Shown in pieces: positions 11,212 through 20,468 of a DNA stretch of 64,000 nt. Origin of the DNA: Chitinimonas koreensis (GTDB lineage Bacteria; Pseudomonadota; Gammaproteobacteria; Burkholderiales; Chitinimonadaceae); NCBI RefSeq assembly GCF_014353015.1, contig NZ_CP060704.1:186001-250000 (forward strand). The letters are read 5' to 3'. How positions within the stretch are numbered: position 1 is the first letter of the stretch; each line of letters begins with the position of its first letter. Position numbers and translations under genes: made by a program. The notes beneath the pieces were generated by a model. It ran no database searches. It was not told where the DNA came from and was given only the letters and a program-made list of their open reading frames with translations.

Positions 11212-12225
11212 TTACTCCCGCCGCTTGCGGAACGCCCACAGCCCCGCCAGCGCGGTGAAGCCCGCCACCAGCGCCACCAGGAGCCAGAAGCCGTGCGGAT
11301 GGTCGGCCAGCGGCACGCCGCCGACGTTCATGCCGAAGAGGCCGGCCAGGATGTTGATCGGCAGCGCCAGCACCGTCACCACCGTCAGCGTGAACAGGCT
11401 GCGGTTGGTCTGCTCGTTCAGCGTGGCGGCGATCTCTTCCTGCAGGAGCTTGATGCGCTCGACCAGCGCGGCGAGGTCGTCGAGCACCACCGCGAATTCC
11501 TCGGTCGACTGGCGCAGGTCCTGCACGTCCTCGCCGTGCAGCCAGCGCGGCGGCCGGTTGAGCAGGCGGAACAGCGCGCCAGGCTCGGGCGCCAGCAGCC
11601 GCTGCAGCCGCACCAGCACCCGCCGCAGCGCGCCCAGGTCGGCGCGGTTGCCGTGCAGCCGGCGCGACAGCAGCCGATCCTCGATGCCGTCCACCCGCGC
11701 GGTGGTCTCGCGCACGATCTGCACCAGCACGTCGGCCTGGTCGCGCAGCAGGTGCACCAGCAGCTCGGTCGGCGAGCGGAACAATTCGCCGCGCCGCACC
11801 GAGGCGCGCAGCTTGTCGACGCTGCGCAGCGGCCGCGCCCGTGCCGTCACCAGCAGCCGCCGGTCGGCGTGCACCCACAGCGTGGCGAGGTCGGAGGCGG
11901 CGAAATCGAAGTCGTACAGCACGTCGTTGACCACCGCCACCAGCGCGTCGTCGGCGTATTCGATGCGGGTCGAGCGCGAGCCCTCGTGCAGCGCCTCGAA
12001 GAAGGCCTCGGGCACGCCGAGGTTGTGCCGCATCCATTTCTCGCACAGCGCGTGCGACAGGTTGAAGTGCAGCCACAGGAAGCCGTCGAACGCCGCCGCC
12101 TGCAGGCCGGCCGCGGCGCTGGCCGAGTCGATCTCGACGCCGGGCTGGCCCGGCTGGAAGCGGTAGCCGCAGATCAGCCCGGCCTGGTCCGAGCCGTACT
12201 GTGCGGGGGCGATGTTCGGCTGCAT
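11212..12225 (-). CDS. CorA/ZntB-family divalent cation transporter
   Basis: The 337-residue protein has a large cytoplasmic N-terminal alpha/beta domain, a long helix (about 170-280) and two C-terminal membrane segments. The family signature GMN is present as LFGMNVGGVPL just after the first membrane helix. Other ZntB-like traits are the early FDGFLWLHFNLSH and the charged TNRSLFTLTVVTVLALPINI at the pore entrance. CorA proteins usually import magnesium or cobalt, ZntB zinc; the GMNVGG form with a polar loop is more ZntB-like, but sequence alone does not decide the ion. It is transcribed alone. Confidence 0.85.
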   Translation of the reverse strand: MQPNIAPAQYGSDQAGLICGYRFQPGQPGVEIDSASAAAGLQAAAFDGFLWLHFNLSHALCEKWMRHNLGVPEAFFEALHEGSRSTRIEYADDALVAVVNDVLYDFDFAASDLATLWVHADRRLLVTARARPLRSVDKLRASVRRGELFRSPTELLVHLLRDQADVLVQIVRETTARVDGIEDRLLSRRLHGNRADLGALRRVLVRLQRLLAPEPGALFRLLNRPPRWLHGEDVQDLRQSTEEFAVVLDDLAALVERIKLLQEEIAATLNEQTNRSLFTLTVVTVLALPINILAGLFGMNVGGVPLADHPHGFWLLVALVAGFTALAGLWAFRKRRE

Positions 12226-12422
12226 GGCGATCCGGCCTCGGTCTGGCGTCGACGGCGACGCAGCAGTCTAACGCCGCGATGCGACGGGCGGTTTACCCGC
12301 AGTCGTCGCCCGCGCTTGATCCGCCTCAAGGCGGCCGCCGCGCGCGGCCGATAGCCTGCCTCCTCCCAAGCGAAGAGACGACCGGCCCGCGCCAAGGCCG
12401 GTCCACAGGAGAACAGGCGAAC

Positions 12423-13595
12423 ATGAACGGATACGCATTGCTGGAACTGGCCGGGCGCGCGCTCCTGCCGATCGTGCAGGGCGGCATGGGGGTCGGCGTG
12501 TCGGCCCACCGGCTGGCCGGCGCGGTGGCTGCCGAGAACGCGGTCGGCACGGTGGCCGCGGTCGACCTGCGCCACCACCACCCGGACCTGATGGAACGCA
12601 CCCATCGCTGCCGCGACCGCGCCGCGATCGACCAGGCCAACCTCGAAGCGCTCGACCGCGAGGTGCGCGCCGCGCGCGAACGCGCCGGCGGCCGCGGCCT
12701 GATCGCGGTCAACGTGATGAAGGCGGTGCGCGAGCATGCCGCGCTGGTGCGGCAGGCCTGCGCCAGCGGCGCCGACGCCATCGTGATGGGCGCCGGCCTG
12801 CCGCTGGACCTGCCCGAGCTGACCGCCGAGCATCCGCGCACCGCGCTGATCCCGATCCTGTCGGACGCGCGCGGCGTCGGCATCGTGCTGAAGAAATGGC
12901 TGAAGAAGGGCCGCCGCGCCGACGCGGTGGTGATCGAGCATCCGGGCCACGCCGGCGGCCACCTCGGCGCCGCCCGCGTCGAGGAATTGCGCGACGGCCG
13001 TTTCGACTTCGCCCGCGTGCTGGCCGAGTGCCGCGCGCTGTTCGACGAGCTGGGCCTGGGCCGCGATGCGCCCAGGCTGATCGTGGCCGGCGGCATCGAC
13101 AGCCACGCCAAGGCGCGCCACTGGCTCGGCTCGGGCGCCGACGCGGTGCAGCTCGGCACCGCCTTCGCGGTCAGCGAGGAAGGCGATGCGCATCCGGCCT
13201 TCAAGCAGGTGCTGGCCGGCGCGCAGCCGGAGGACCTGGTCGAGTTCGTCAGCGTGGCCGGCCTGCCGGCGCGCGCGGTGGCGACGCCGTGGCTGGCCGG
13301 CTACCTGCGCCGCGAGGGCCGGCTGCAGGCCGCCGCCCAGGCCGATCCGCGCCGCTGCACCCAGCGTATGGACTGCCTGAGCCAGTGCGGCCTGCGCGAC
13401 GGCATCGGCCGCATCGGCCAGTTCTGCATCGACCTGAAGCTGGCGGCCGCCCTGCGCGGCGAGGTCGACCGCGGCCTGTTCTTCCGCGGCGCCGGCCGCT
13501 TGCCGTTCGGCACGGCGATCCGGCCGGTGCGCGAGCTGATCGACCATCTGCTGCACGGCACCTGGCCGGCCGGGCTGGAGCCCGCGGCGGCCTGA
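12423..13595 (+). CDS. Nitronate monooxygenase / YrpB-type FMN oxidoreductase
   Basis: The 390-residue protein has the TIM-barrel FMN-binding fold of 2-nitropropane dioxygenase-like enzymes. Seen in order are PIVQGGMGVGVSAHRLAG, a VNVMKAV strand, DAIVMGAGLPLDLPE, VIEHPGHAGGHLG (candidate catalytic His), LIVAGGIDSHAKA and GADAVQLGTAFAVSEE (phosphate-binding loop). A Cys-containing tail (MDCLSQCGLRDG) follows. Members oxidise nitronates or act as enoyl reductases; the exact substrate is open. The start ATG at 12423 follows a CAGGAG ribosome site. It is followed by a cluster of three REP elements. Confidence 0.83.
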   Translation: MNGYALLELAGRALLPIVQGGMGVGVSAHRLAGAVAAENAVGTVAAVDLRHHHPDLMERTHRCRDRAAIDQANLEALDREVRAARERAGGRGLIAVNVMKAVREHAALVRQACASGADAIVMGAGLPLDLPELTAEHPRTALIPILSDARGVGIVLKKWLKKGRRADAVVIEHPGHAGGHLGAARVEELRDGRFDFARVLAECRALFDELGLGRDAPRLIVAGGIDSHAKARHWLGSGADAVQLGTAFAVSEEGDAHPAFKQVLAGAQPEDLVEFVSVAGLPARAVATPWLAGYLRREGRLQAAAQADPRRCTQRMDCLSQCGLRDGIGRIGQFCIDLKLAAALRGEVDRGLFFRGAGRLPFGTAIRPVRELIDHLLHGTWPAGLEPAAA

Positions 13596-13639
13596 GCGAT
13601 CCGCAGCAGGCTGCGCTGCCGCTCGATGTCGATGCGCAT

Positions 13640-13709
13640 GCAGGAGCGGCTTCGGCCGCGAATGGCCGGTCGAGTCCCGACCGTCGTTCGCGGCTGAAGC
13701 CGCTCCTGC
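13640..13709. repeat. REP pair, class A
   Basis: The left arm GCAGGAGCGGCTTCGGCCGC starts at 13640, and the inverse ends GCTCCTGC at 13709. It is the first of three REP elements filling the 405-bp gap 13596-14000 before the msbA-like gene. Confidence 0.88.
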
Positions 13710-13719
13710 GGGACGGGCG

Positions 13720-13785
13720 GTAGGTCGGACTTCAGTCCGGCGGCGGCACCGATCGAGATCGCTGTCGGACTGAGGTCCGACCTGC
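13720..13785. repeat. REP pair, class C
   Basis: GTAGGTCGGACTTCAGTCCG (from 13720) faces CGGACTGAGGTCCGACCTGC (ending 13785). It has the same architecture as class B but a different hairpin sequence. Confidence 0.85.
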
Positions 13786-13833
13786 AGGCGTGGCCATCGC
13801 CGAGTAGCGTGGTGCACGAGCCGCGGCGGGTGG

Positions 13834-13902
13834 GCAGGTCGGGCTTCATGCCCGACAGCGACCTCGATCAAGTACCGCCGTCGGGCGCGAGACGGGGCAG
13901 GC
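13834..13902. repeat. REP pair, class B, degenerate
   Basis: The left arm GCAGGTCGGGCTTCATGCCC is intact, while the right arm (from about 13880, GTCGGGCGCGAGACGGGGCA) has decayed. The gene-free gap has no other structure except the promoter-like TACAAT. Confidence 0.6.
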
Positions 13903-13963
13903 GCTGGAGCCCCGCCTGCGAACCGCCGGCGGCGCGGGCCGATGGGCGCGGCGGCCGCTGCGG

Positions 13964-13969
13964 TACAAT
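13964..13969 (+). promoter_or_regulatory. Candidate -10 box for the msbA-like gene
   Basis: TACAAT ends in an ATG (13968-13970) that is in frame with the exporter. Reading it as a -10 box with translation starting at GTG 14001 explains why no ribosome site precedes that ATG. No clear -35 box is seen. Confidence 0.4.
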
Positions 13970-14000
13970 GCCGGCTTCCGTTTTTCCGGCCCGATCCCAC

Positions 14001-15785
14001 GTGCAGAGCAGCCGCGACCTCTACTTCCGCATCCTGCGCCATACCCTGGCCTACAAATGGCCGCTGCTCGCCTCGATGGTCTCGCTGGCGCTGGTCGCCG
14101 CCACCGAGGCGAGCTTCGGCTGGCTGCTGCAGCCGCTGATCGACCTCAACTTCTCGCAGACCGCCAGCCACTTCCCGCTGATCGGCCAGCTGCTGCCGGT
14201 CGATCCGACCCGCGGCTGGCCGCTGTGGGGCGTGCCGGTCGCGCTGCTGAGCGTCGCCTTCGTGCGCTTCCTCGCCAGCTACGTCAACGCCTACTCGGCG
14301 GCCTGGCTGGCTTCCAAGGTCCAGCACGACCTGCGCGCGCTGATGTTCGGCCGGCTGATGCGGCTGCCGGTGGCGACCTTCGACCAGGAATCGGCCGGCG
14401 TGCTGCTGTCGCGCGTCACCTTCGACGTCACCTCGATCACCCAGGCCAACACCCAGGTGCTGACCGTGCTGTTCAAGGACGCGCTGACTGTGGTGTTCCT
14501 GCTGTGCTCGCTCCTGGCGATCGACTGGCAGCTCACCCTGTTCTGCTTCGCGGTGATCCCGGCCATCGCGGTCTGCGTCGCGCTGATGAGCCGCCGCATG
14601 CGCCGGCTCAGCCTGTTCAACCAGGGCGCCATCGGCGAGCTGACCCGCATCCTCGACGAGGCGCTCGGCGGCCAGCGCATCGTCAAGGTGTTCGGCGGCC
14701 AGCCCTACGAGGAGGCGCGGTTCGACCAGGCCGCCAAGCACGTGCGGCAGGCCATGGTGAAGCTCGATTCGACCTCGGCGCTCAACTCCGGCACGGTGAT
14801 GCTGATCGTCGCCATCGTGCTGGCGGCCATCATCTATTTCGCCAGCCTGCGCAGCCAGTCGGCGGCGCTGACCGCCGGCGCCTTCGTCACCTTCATGGTG
14901 CAGATGCTGCAGCTGCAACAGCCGATCAAGAACCTGACCAAGATGAACGAGCAGCTGCAGCGCGGCCTGGCCGCCGCCGAGACGGTGTTCGGCCTGATCG
15001 ACCGGCCGATCGAGCCCGACCACGGCCGGCGCGAGGTGGCGCGCGCCGAGGGCGCGCTCGAATTCCGCGGCGTGCGCTTCCGCTACGGCGAAGGCCCGCG
15101 CTGGGCGCTCGACGGCGTCGACCTGGCCATCGCGCCGGGCGAGGTGGTGGCGCTGGTCGGCGGCTCGGGCGGCGGCAAGACCACCCTGGCGACGCTGCTG
15201 CCGCGCTTCTACGACCCGACCGAGGGCGCCGTGCTGCTCGACGGCCACGACCTGCGCGACTACACGCTGGCCAGCCTGCGCCGCCAGATCGCGCTGGTGA
15301 GCCAGGAAGTGGTGCTGTTCAACGACACGGTGGCGGCCAACATCGCCTACGGCGCGGGCGAAGTCGACCTGGCCCGGGTGCACGCCGCCGCGCGCGCGGC
15401 CCATGCCTACGACTTCATCGAGGCGATGGCCGACGGCTTCCAGACCGTCATCGGCGAGAACGGCGTGCGGCTGTCGGGCGGCCAGCGCCAGCGGCTGGCC
15501 ATCGCGCGGGCGATCTACAAGGACGCGCCGATCCTGATCCTGGACGAGGCCACCAGCGCGCTCGACACCGAATCGGAGCGCCAGGTGCAGGCTGCGCTCG
15601 AAGTGCTGATGCGCGGCCGCACCACGCTGGTGATCGCGCACCGGCTCAGCACCATCGAGAACGCCAGCCGCATCGTCGCCATGCACGGCGGCCGCGTCGC
15701 CGAGGTCGGCAGCCACGCCGAGCTGCTCGGCCGCGACGGCGTCTACGCCAATCTCTACCGCCAGCAGCGGGCGGCCGCGGCATGA
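14001..15785 (+). CDS. msbA: MsbA-like lipid/oligosaccharide ABC exporter
   Basis: This is a 594-residue half-transporter with six membrane helices (about 1-310) fused to an ATPase domain. Motifs present are Walker A (VGGSGGGKTTL), Q-loop (LVSQEVVLFND), signature LSGGQRQRLAIARAI, Walker B (ILILDEATSALD) and the H-loop (IAHRLSTIENA). MsbA flips lipid A-core across the inner membrane, which fits its place at the head of a glycan gene block. Translation is taken from GTG 14001, giving QSSRDLYFRILRHTLAYK; an in-frame ATG at 13968 is possible. The stop overlaps the next start (ATGA). Confidence 0.87.
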   Translation: MQSSRDLYFRILRHTLAYKWPLLASMVSLALVAATEASFGWLLQPLIDLNFSQTASHFPLIGQLLPVDPTRGWPLWGVPVALLSVAFVRFLASYVNAYSAAWLASKVQHDLRALMFGRLMRLPVATFDQESAGVLLSRVTFDVTSITQANTQVLTVLFKDALTVVFLLCSLLAIDWQLTLFCFAVIPAIAVCVALMSRRMRRLSLFNQGAIGELTRILDEALGGQRIVKVFGGQPYEEARFDQAAKHVRQAMVKLDSTSALNSGTVMLIVAIVLAAIIYFASLRSQSAALTAGAFVTFMVQMLQLQQPIKNLTKMNEQLQRGLAAAETVFGLIDRPIEPDHGRREVARAEGALEFRGVRFRYGEGPRWALDGVDLAIAPGEVVALVGGSGGGKTTLATLLPRFYDPTEGAVLLDGHDLRDYTLASLRRQIALVSQEVVLFNDTVAANIAYGAGEVDLARVHAAARAAHAYDFIEAMADGFQTVIGENGVRLSGGQRQRLAIARAIYKDAPILILDEATSALDTESERQVQAALEVLMRGRTTLVIAHRLSTIENASRIVAMHGGRVAEVGSHAELLGRDGVYANLYRQQRAAAA

Positions 15786-16888
15786 AGATCGAAACCCGCC
15801 AGATCCGGCCGGCCGCGATCCGCCGCGTGCTGGTGACCAAGCTGCGCCACCACGGCGACGTGCTGCTGGTCACGCCGGTGCTGCGCAGCCTCAAGCGCCA
15901 GCTGCCGTGGGCCGAGATCGACGCGCTGGTCTACGACGAGACGCGCGCGATGTTGGCCGACAACCCGCACCTGGCGCAGCTGCACACCATCAAGAAGACC
16001 CGCGCCGCCGGCGGCAGCCGCGCCAAGCTGCGGCACGAGATCGGGCTGTTCCGCACGCTGCGCGCGCGCGACTACGACCTGGTGCTGCACCTGACCGAAC
16101 ACAACCGCGGCGCGACGCTGGTACGGCTGCTCGGGCCGCGCTGGTCGGTCAGCCTCGACGGGCCGTGGAACCGCTGGTTCAAGCGCAGCTTCACCCATCT
16201 GTACCAGCCGCTGTGGCTCAACCAGCGCCATATCGTCGAGCAGAACCTCGACGCGCTGCGCGCGCTCGGCCTGTACCCCAGCGAAGAGGACAAGCAGCTC
16301 GAACTGGTGCCCGGCACGGCGGCCGAGGAGGCGACGCTGGCGGCGCTGCACGCGGCCGGCATCGAGCCCGGCGGCTACATCCTGGTCCATCCCGGTTCGC
16401 GCTGGGCCTACAAGGTCTGGCCGGCCGAGCGGGTGGCGGCGTTGATCGGCCGGCTGCTCGACGCCGGCCACAAGGTGGTGCTGACCGGCGCGCCCGACGA
16501 GGCCGAGCGCGCCATGGCCGCCGCCATCCTGGCCCTGCTCGGTCCGCGCGCGGCGCAGGTGCACGACCGCGTCGGCCAATTGGGCCTGCGCGAGCTGGCC
16601 GCCTACATCGGCCAGGCGCGGCTGATGGTCGGCGTCGACTCGGTGCCGATGCACATGGCGGCCGCGCTCGGCACGCCGGTGGTGGCGCTGTTCGGGCCGT
16701 CCAACCTCAACGAATGGGGCCGTGGCGGGTGCCGCGGCGCATCGTCTCGGCCGACCTGACCTGCCTGCCCTGCGGCATGAAGGGCTGCGGCAATTCCGGC
16801 TACAGCGAGTGCCTGGCCTTCCTGCCGAGGGCGGGTGCTGGCGGCGGTGAACGAATTGCTGGCCGAGACGGAGGGCCGTCGTCCATGA
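15782..16888 (+). CDS. Lipopolysaccharide heptosyltransferase, WaaQ/RfaQ type (two apparent frameshifts)
   Basis: The GT9-family enzyme adds heptose to the LPS core. Seen are the N-terminal RVLVTKLRHHGDVLLVTPVL, then HPGSRWAYKVWPAERVAALI, a LTGAPDEAE strand and VGVDSVPMHMAAALGTPVVALFGPSN. After NEWG the frame is lost at about 16719 (run of four G). The C-terminal VPRRIVSADLTCLPCGMKGC continues in a second frame, and near 16830 an extra G shifts it again, to end ...NELLAETEGRRP at 16888. The two indels cancel, giving 368 residues. Cys-rich CLPCGMKGC is typical of the RfaQ-like subgroup. The start overlaps the stop of the exporter gene. Confidence 0.82.
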
Positions 16889-16909
16889 GCGCCTCCGTAC
16901 GAGTGCCCC

Positions 16910-16979
16910 GTAGGAGCGGCTTCAGCCGCGAATCGTCGAGCGTGCCACGTCCACCATTCGCGGCTAAAGCCGCTCCTAC
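16910..16979. repeat. REP pair, class A
   Basis: GTAGGAGCGGCTTCAGCCGC starts at 16910 and the inverted arm, with CTAAAGCC in place of CTGAAGCC, ends at 16979. It separates the heptosyltransferase from asnB within a co-directional block. Confidence 0.9.
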
Positions 16980-17017
16980 GTGGTGCCGCCGGCCGATTTC
17001 CGGGAAGGATCACTGAC

Positions 17018-18870
17018 ATGTGCGGCATCGCAGGCTTTTTCGGTACCCGGCCGATCGCCGCCGCCACGCGCGCGGCCATGCTGGTGGCGCTGCGCCGGCG
17101 CGGTCCGGACAGCCAGCACGAGACCGCCTGGGACGCCGCCGGCCGGCCGGTGGCGCCGCACGATGCGGCGCTCGGCGCCCTGCTGCATGCGCGACTGGCC
17201 ATCATCGACCCGCGGCCCGAGGCCGACCAGCCGATGGTCGACGAGTCCGGCCAGGTCTGGCTCTGCTACAACGGCGAGGTCTACGGCTGGGCCGACCAGG
17301 CGGCCGAACTCAAGCGCCAGGGCGTGCGCTTCAATACCCGTTCCGACACCGAATTCATCCTGCGCGGCTACCAGGCCTGGGGCATCGAAGGGCTGCTGGC
17401 GCGGCTGCGCGGCATGTTCGCCTTCGCCCTGCTCGATCGCGGCACCGGCAAGCTCTACCTCGTGCGCGACCGCATGGGCGAGAAGCCCCTGCTGTACGCG
17501 GCAAGGCCCGACGGCATCGCCTTCGGCTCGACCGTGCGCAGCGTGCTGCCCTGGCTGCCGCAGGGCGAACGCCGGTTCGACGCCGCCGCGCTCGACGCCT
17601 ACCTGGCCCACCGCTACGTGCCGGCGCCGGCCACCGTGTTCGCCGGCATCCGCCGGCTCGAGAACGGCCACTACCTCGAGATCGACCTGGCCGACTGGCA
17701 GCCGCGCAAGCGCCGCTACTGGCAGCCGATCGCGCGCGGCGCGGCGACGATGGACGAGGCGCTGGCCGAGCTGGCCACCGCCACCGAGCTGCGCACGGTG
17801 GCCGACCGGCCGCTCGGCGTGTTCCTGTCGGGCGGCATCGATTCGAGCTGCGTCGCCAGCATGCTGGCCGCGCGCGGCCATACCCGACTGCACACCTTCA
17901 CCGCGGCCTTCCCCGGCAGCCATTTCGACGAGAGCGCGGACGCGGCCGAGATCGCCGCCACGCTCGGCCTCGCCAACCATCCGCTGCCGGTGCCGACCAC
18001 GCTCGGCGATGCTTTCGAGCGCATCGTCGCCGACCTCGACGAGCCGTTCGCCGATCCGTCGAGCTTCCCGACCTGGTTCCTGGCGCGCGAGACGGTCAGG
18101 CACGTCACCGTGGTGCTCGGCGGCGACGGCGGCGACGAGGTGTTCGCCGGCTACAAGCGCCATCCCAAGCACCTGCGCAGCGCCTGGCGCGGCGGCCTGC
18201 GGCTGCCGCTGAAGGGCACCGCCAGCCTGCGCGGCCGCGGCTGGGCCAAGATCGCCGACGAGCTCGGCATTAGCTGGCTCGACGGCTACAGCCTGCGCTT
18301 CTCCGGCTTCACGCCGGCGCAGCGGCGCTTCCTGCAGGGGGCAAGCCGCTGGCCCGGCTGACCGGCTGGCGGCCGGCCGACGCGCCCGAGCGCGCGCCGA
18401 TCAAGCAGCTGCTGGCGCTCGACTTCGCCAATACGCTGCCCGAATACATCCTGCGCAAGGGCGACCTGTGCACCATGGCGCACGGCCTGGAGCTGCGCGC
18501 GCCGATGCTCGACCACGTCTGGCTGGAGAAGCTGTTCGCGGTGGACGACGGCGCCCGCTTCACCGAGCCGGCCAAGCGCATGCTGGCCGGCGCGATGCCG
18601 CAACTGGCGGCGCTGGACCTGTTCGGCCGCAAGAAGCGCGGCTTCAACCCGCCGCTGCGCGACTGGCTGCGGCAGGACCTGGCGCCGAGGCTGGCCGGCC
18701 TCGGCGGCCGCCTGGCCGCGGCCAGCGACGGCCTGCTCGACGCCGCCGCGGTCGACGCCTTCGCCGCCGCCTACCAGGCCGGCGACGAAGCGCTGGCCGA
18801 ACAACTGCTGCAATTGCTGATCCTCGACGAAAGCCTGGCGCAGCTGCGCCGGCTGGCCGCCGAGGCCTGA
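17018..18870 (+). CDS. asnB: Glutamine-hydrolysing asparagine synthetase-like amidotransferase (apparent frameshift)
   Basis: The product has an N-terminal glutamine amidotransferase domain with nucleophile Cys2 (MCGIAGFFGT), RLAIIDPR, and CYNGEVYGW, then a synthetase domain with the ATP loop VFLSGGIDSSCVAS, GGDGGDEVFAGYKRH and later LRAPMLDHVWLE. The frame breaks at 18337-18341 (CAGGGGGCA); one more G joins the halves into 617 residues. Such AsnB paralogues inside LPS or O-antigen loci often amidate uronic acid sugars rather than aspartate, and its position among glycosyltransferases suggests this here (inference). Confidence 0.83.
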
Positions 18871-18884
18871 ACCGAAGCTTGCCC

Positions 18885-20288
18885 ATGACCACACCGCATA
18901 TCGCCGTCCTGGCGCTCGACGACGCCTCCGCCGCCGATCAGGCCCGTTTCCTCGCCGCGCTGTATGCCGCCGAGGCGCTGGCGCGTTGCCGCATCACCGT
19001 GCTGGCTGCGGCCGGCGGGCCGGCCGCCGCGCTGGCACGGCCGGCCTGGGTCGAGCTCTCGGCCGTGGCCGGCCTGGCCGAACTGCCGGCCGCGCTGGCC
19101 CGATTGCACGCCGCCGCGCCCCTGGCCGCGGTGCACGCCTGCGGCCCTGCCGAGCACCGTGCGGCGGTGGCGCTGAAGCAGGCCAGCGCCACCCCGCTGT
19201 TCGTGCTGCGCAACCGCTTCGCCGCCGAGACGCTGCCGCAGGACCGCGCCGCGATCCGGCTGCACAACAAGCAGACGGCGATCAACCTGTTCTTCGACGG
19301 CGCCACCTTCGACGCCATGCGCGGCGGCGCGCCCGGCCTGCGGCTCGACAATCCCTACCTGCTGGCGCAGCCCGAGCTGGGCGAGCAGGGGCCGGCGCTG
19401 ATGCTGGAGCACTGCTACCTGTCGCTGCTGTCGCCCGACCGCGACCACCGCGTCAGCGGCCACAAGCGCGACCATTCGCACCTCGGGCTGGCCTTCGTCA
19501 CCCACTTCTACTGCAACCAGAAGAGCACCGACTCGGTGATGGCGATGCTGGCGCGCTACGCCCGGATGCGGCCCGACATCCTCGACCGGGTGCACTTCGT
19601 GGTGGTCGACGACGGCTCGCCGGTCGAATACGAGATTCCCGACTTCGGCCTCAACCTGACCTGGCTCAAGGTCGACCGCGACATCCGCTGGAACCAGGGC
19701 GGCGCACGCAATCTCGGCGTCACCTATGCGCGCGCCGACAAGGTGGTGCTGACCGACCTCGATCACGAATTCCCCGAGGAGACCTTCGAGCGCCTGCTGG
19801 CGCGGCGGCCCTGCGGCAAGCGGCTGTACCGCTTCTGGCGCCAGGACGGGCAGGGCGGCTGGCAGAAGGGCCATCCGAACATCTTCTTCCTGTCGCGCGC
19901 GCGCTTCATGGAGCACTTCGGCTACGACGAGGAATTCGCCGGCCACTACGGCGCCGAGGACATCCGCTTCGTGAAGTACCAGAAGGCGATGGGCACGCTG
20001 CACTACCACCTGCCGCGGCGCTACTGGTGCTACGAGCGGCAGGACATCGACCGCGGCCGCGCCTACCACAGCCTGGGCCGCGACCTGTCGTTCAACACGC
20101 CGGTCGACAGCCGCAAGCGGCAGGAGCTCGACGAATACGGCCACGGCGCCGGCCACAGCCGGTCCTTCCTCGGCTTCAGCTGGACCACGCTGCGCGAGGA
20201 CTGGCGCACGGTCGAGCGGCCGCGCCGGCCCGATCAGCGCTGGAAATGGCGCCAACTGCTGCGGCAGCTGATGCCGCGCGGCTGGTAG
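18885..20288 (+). CDS. GT-A family glycosyltransferase with extra N-terminal domain
   Basis: The 467-residue protein has an unusual Ala-rich N-terminal part (about 1-190) that I cannot assign, followed by a GT-A domain. Visible are FVTHFYCNQKSTDSV, FVVVDDGSP (nucleotide-sugar binding), WNQGGARNLGVTYA, the metal-binding LTDLDHEFPEE, and GHYGAEDIRFVKY, a helix typical of the acceptor side. It likely transfers a sugar during core or O-antigen assembly in the cytoplasm. The start 18885 is 14 bp after asnB. Donor and acceptor are unknown. Confidence 0.78.
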   Translation: MTTPHIAVLALDDASAADQARFLAALYAAEALARCRITVLAAAGGPAAALARPAWVELSAVAGLAELPAALARLHAAAPLAAVHACGPAEHRAAVALKQASATPLFVLRNRFAAETLPQDRAAIRLHNKQTAINLFFDGATFDAMRGGAPGLRLDNPYLLAQPELGEQGPALMLEHCYLSLLSPDRDHRVSGHKRDHSHLGLAFVTHFYCNQKSTDSVMAMLARYARMRPDILDRVHFVVVDDGSPVEYEIPDFGLNLTWLKVDRDIRWNQGGARNLGVTYARADKVVLTDLDHEFPEETFERLLARRPCGKRLYRFWRQDGQGGWQKGHPNIFFLSRARFMEHFGYDEEFAGHYGAEDIRFVKYQKAMGTLHYHLPRRYWCYERQDIDRGRAYHSLGRDLSFNTPVDSRKRQELDEYGHGAGHSRSFLGFSWTTLREDWRTVERPRRPDQRWKWRQLLRQLMPRGW

Positions 20289-20313
20289 GGGGAAAGTCAT
20301 GGTTACGGCCTTT

Positions 20314-20381
20314 GTAGGTCGGGCTTTATGCCCGACAGCGATCCGGCCCTGCGGTGCCGTCGGGCATAAAGCCCGACCTAC
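20314..20381. repeat. REP pair, class B
   Basis: GTAGGTCGGGCTTTATGCCC (from 20314) faces its inverse ending CCGACCTAC at 20381. It is inserted between two glycosyltransferase genes of the same block. Confidence 0.92.
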
Positions 20382-20468
20382 CCTGCCGGGGCGACGATGC
20401 CTACGCGAATCCCTTGAACCGGTTCTATCCATCGGGCGGCTCGGCATGAATTCCGACCCGCGGGCCGA

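Noticed and set aside
13809..14000. N-terminal extension of the msbA-like gene from ATG 13809
   Set aside because: The added 64 codons run through a REP element and the TACAAT box and resemble no exporter leader.
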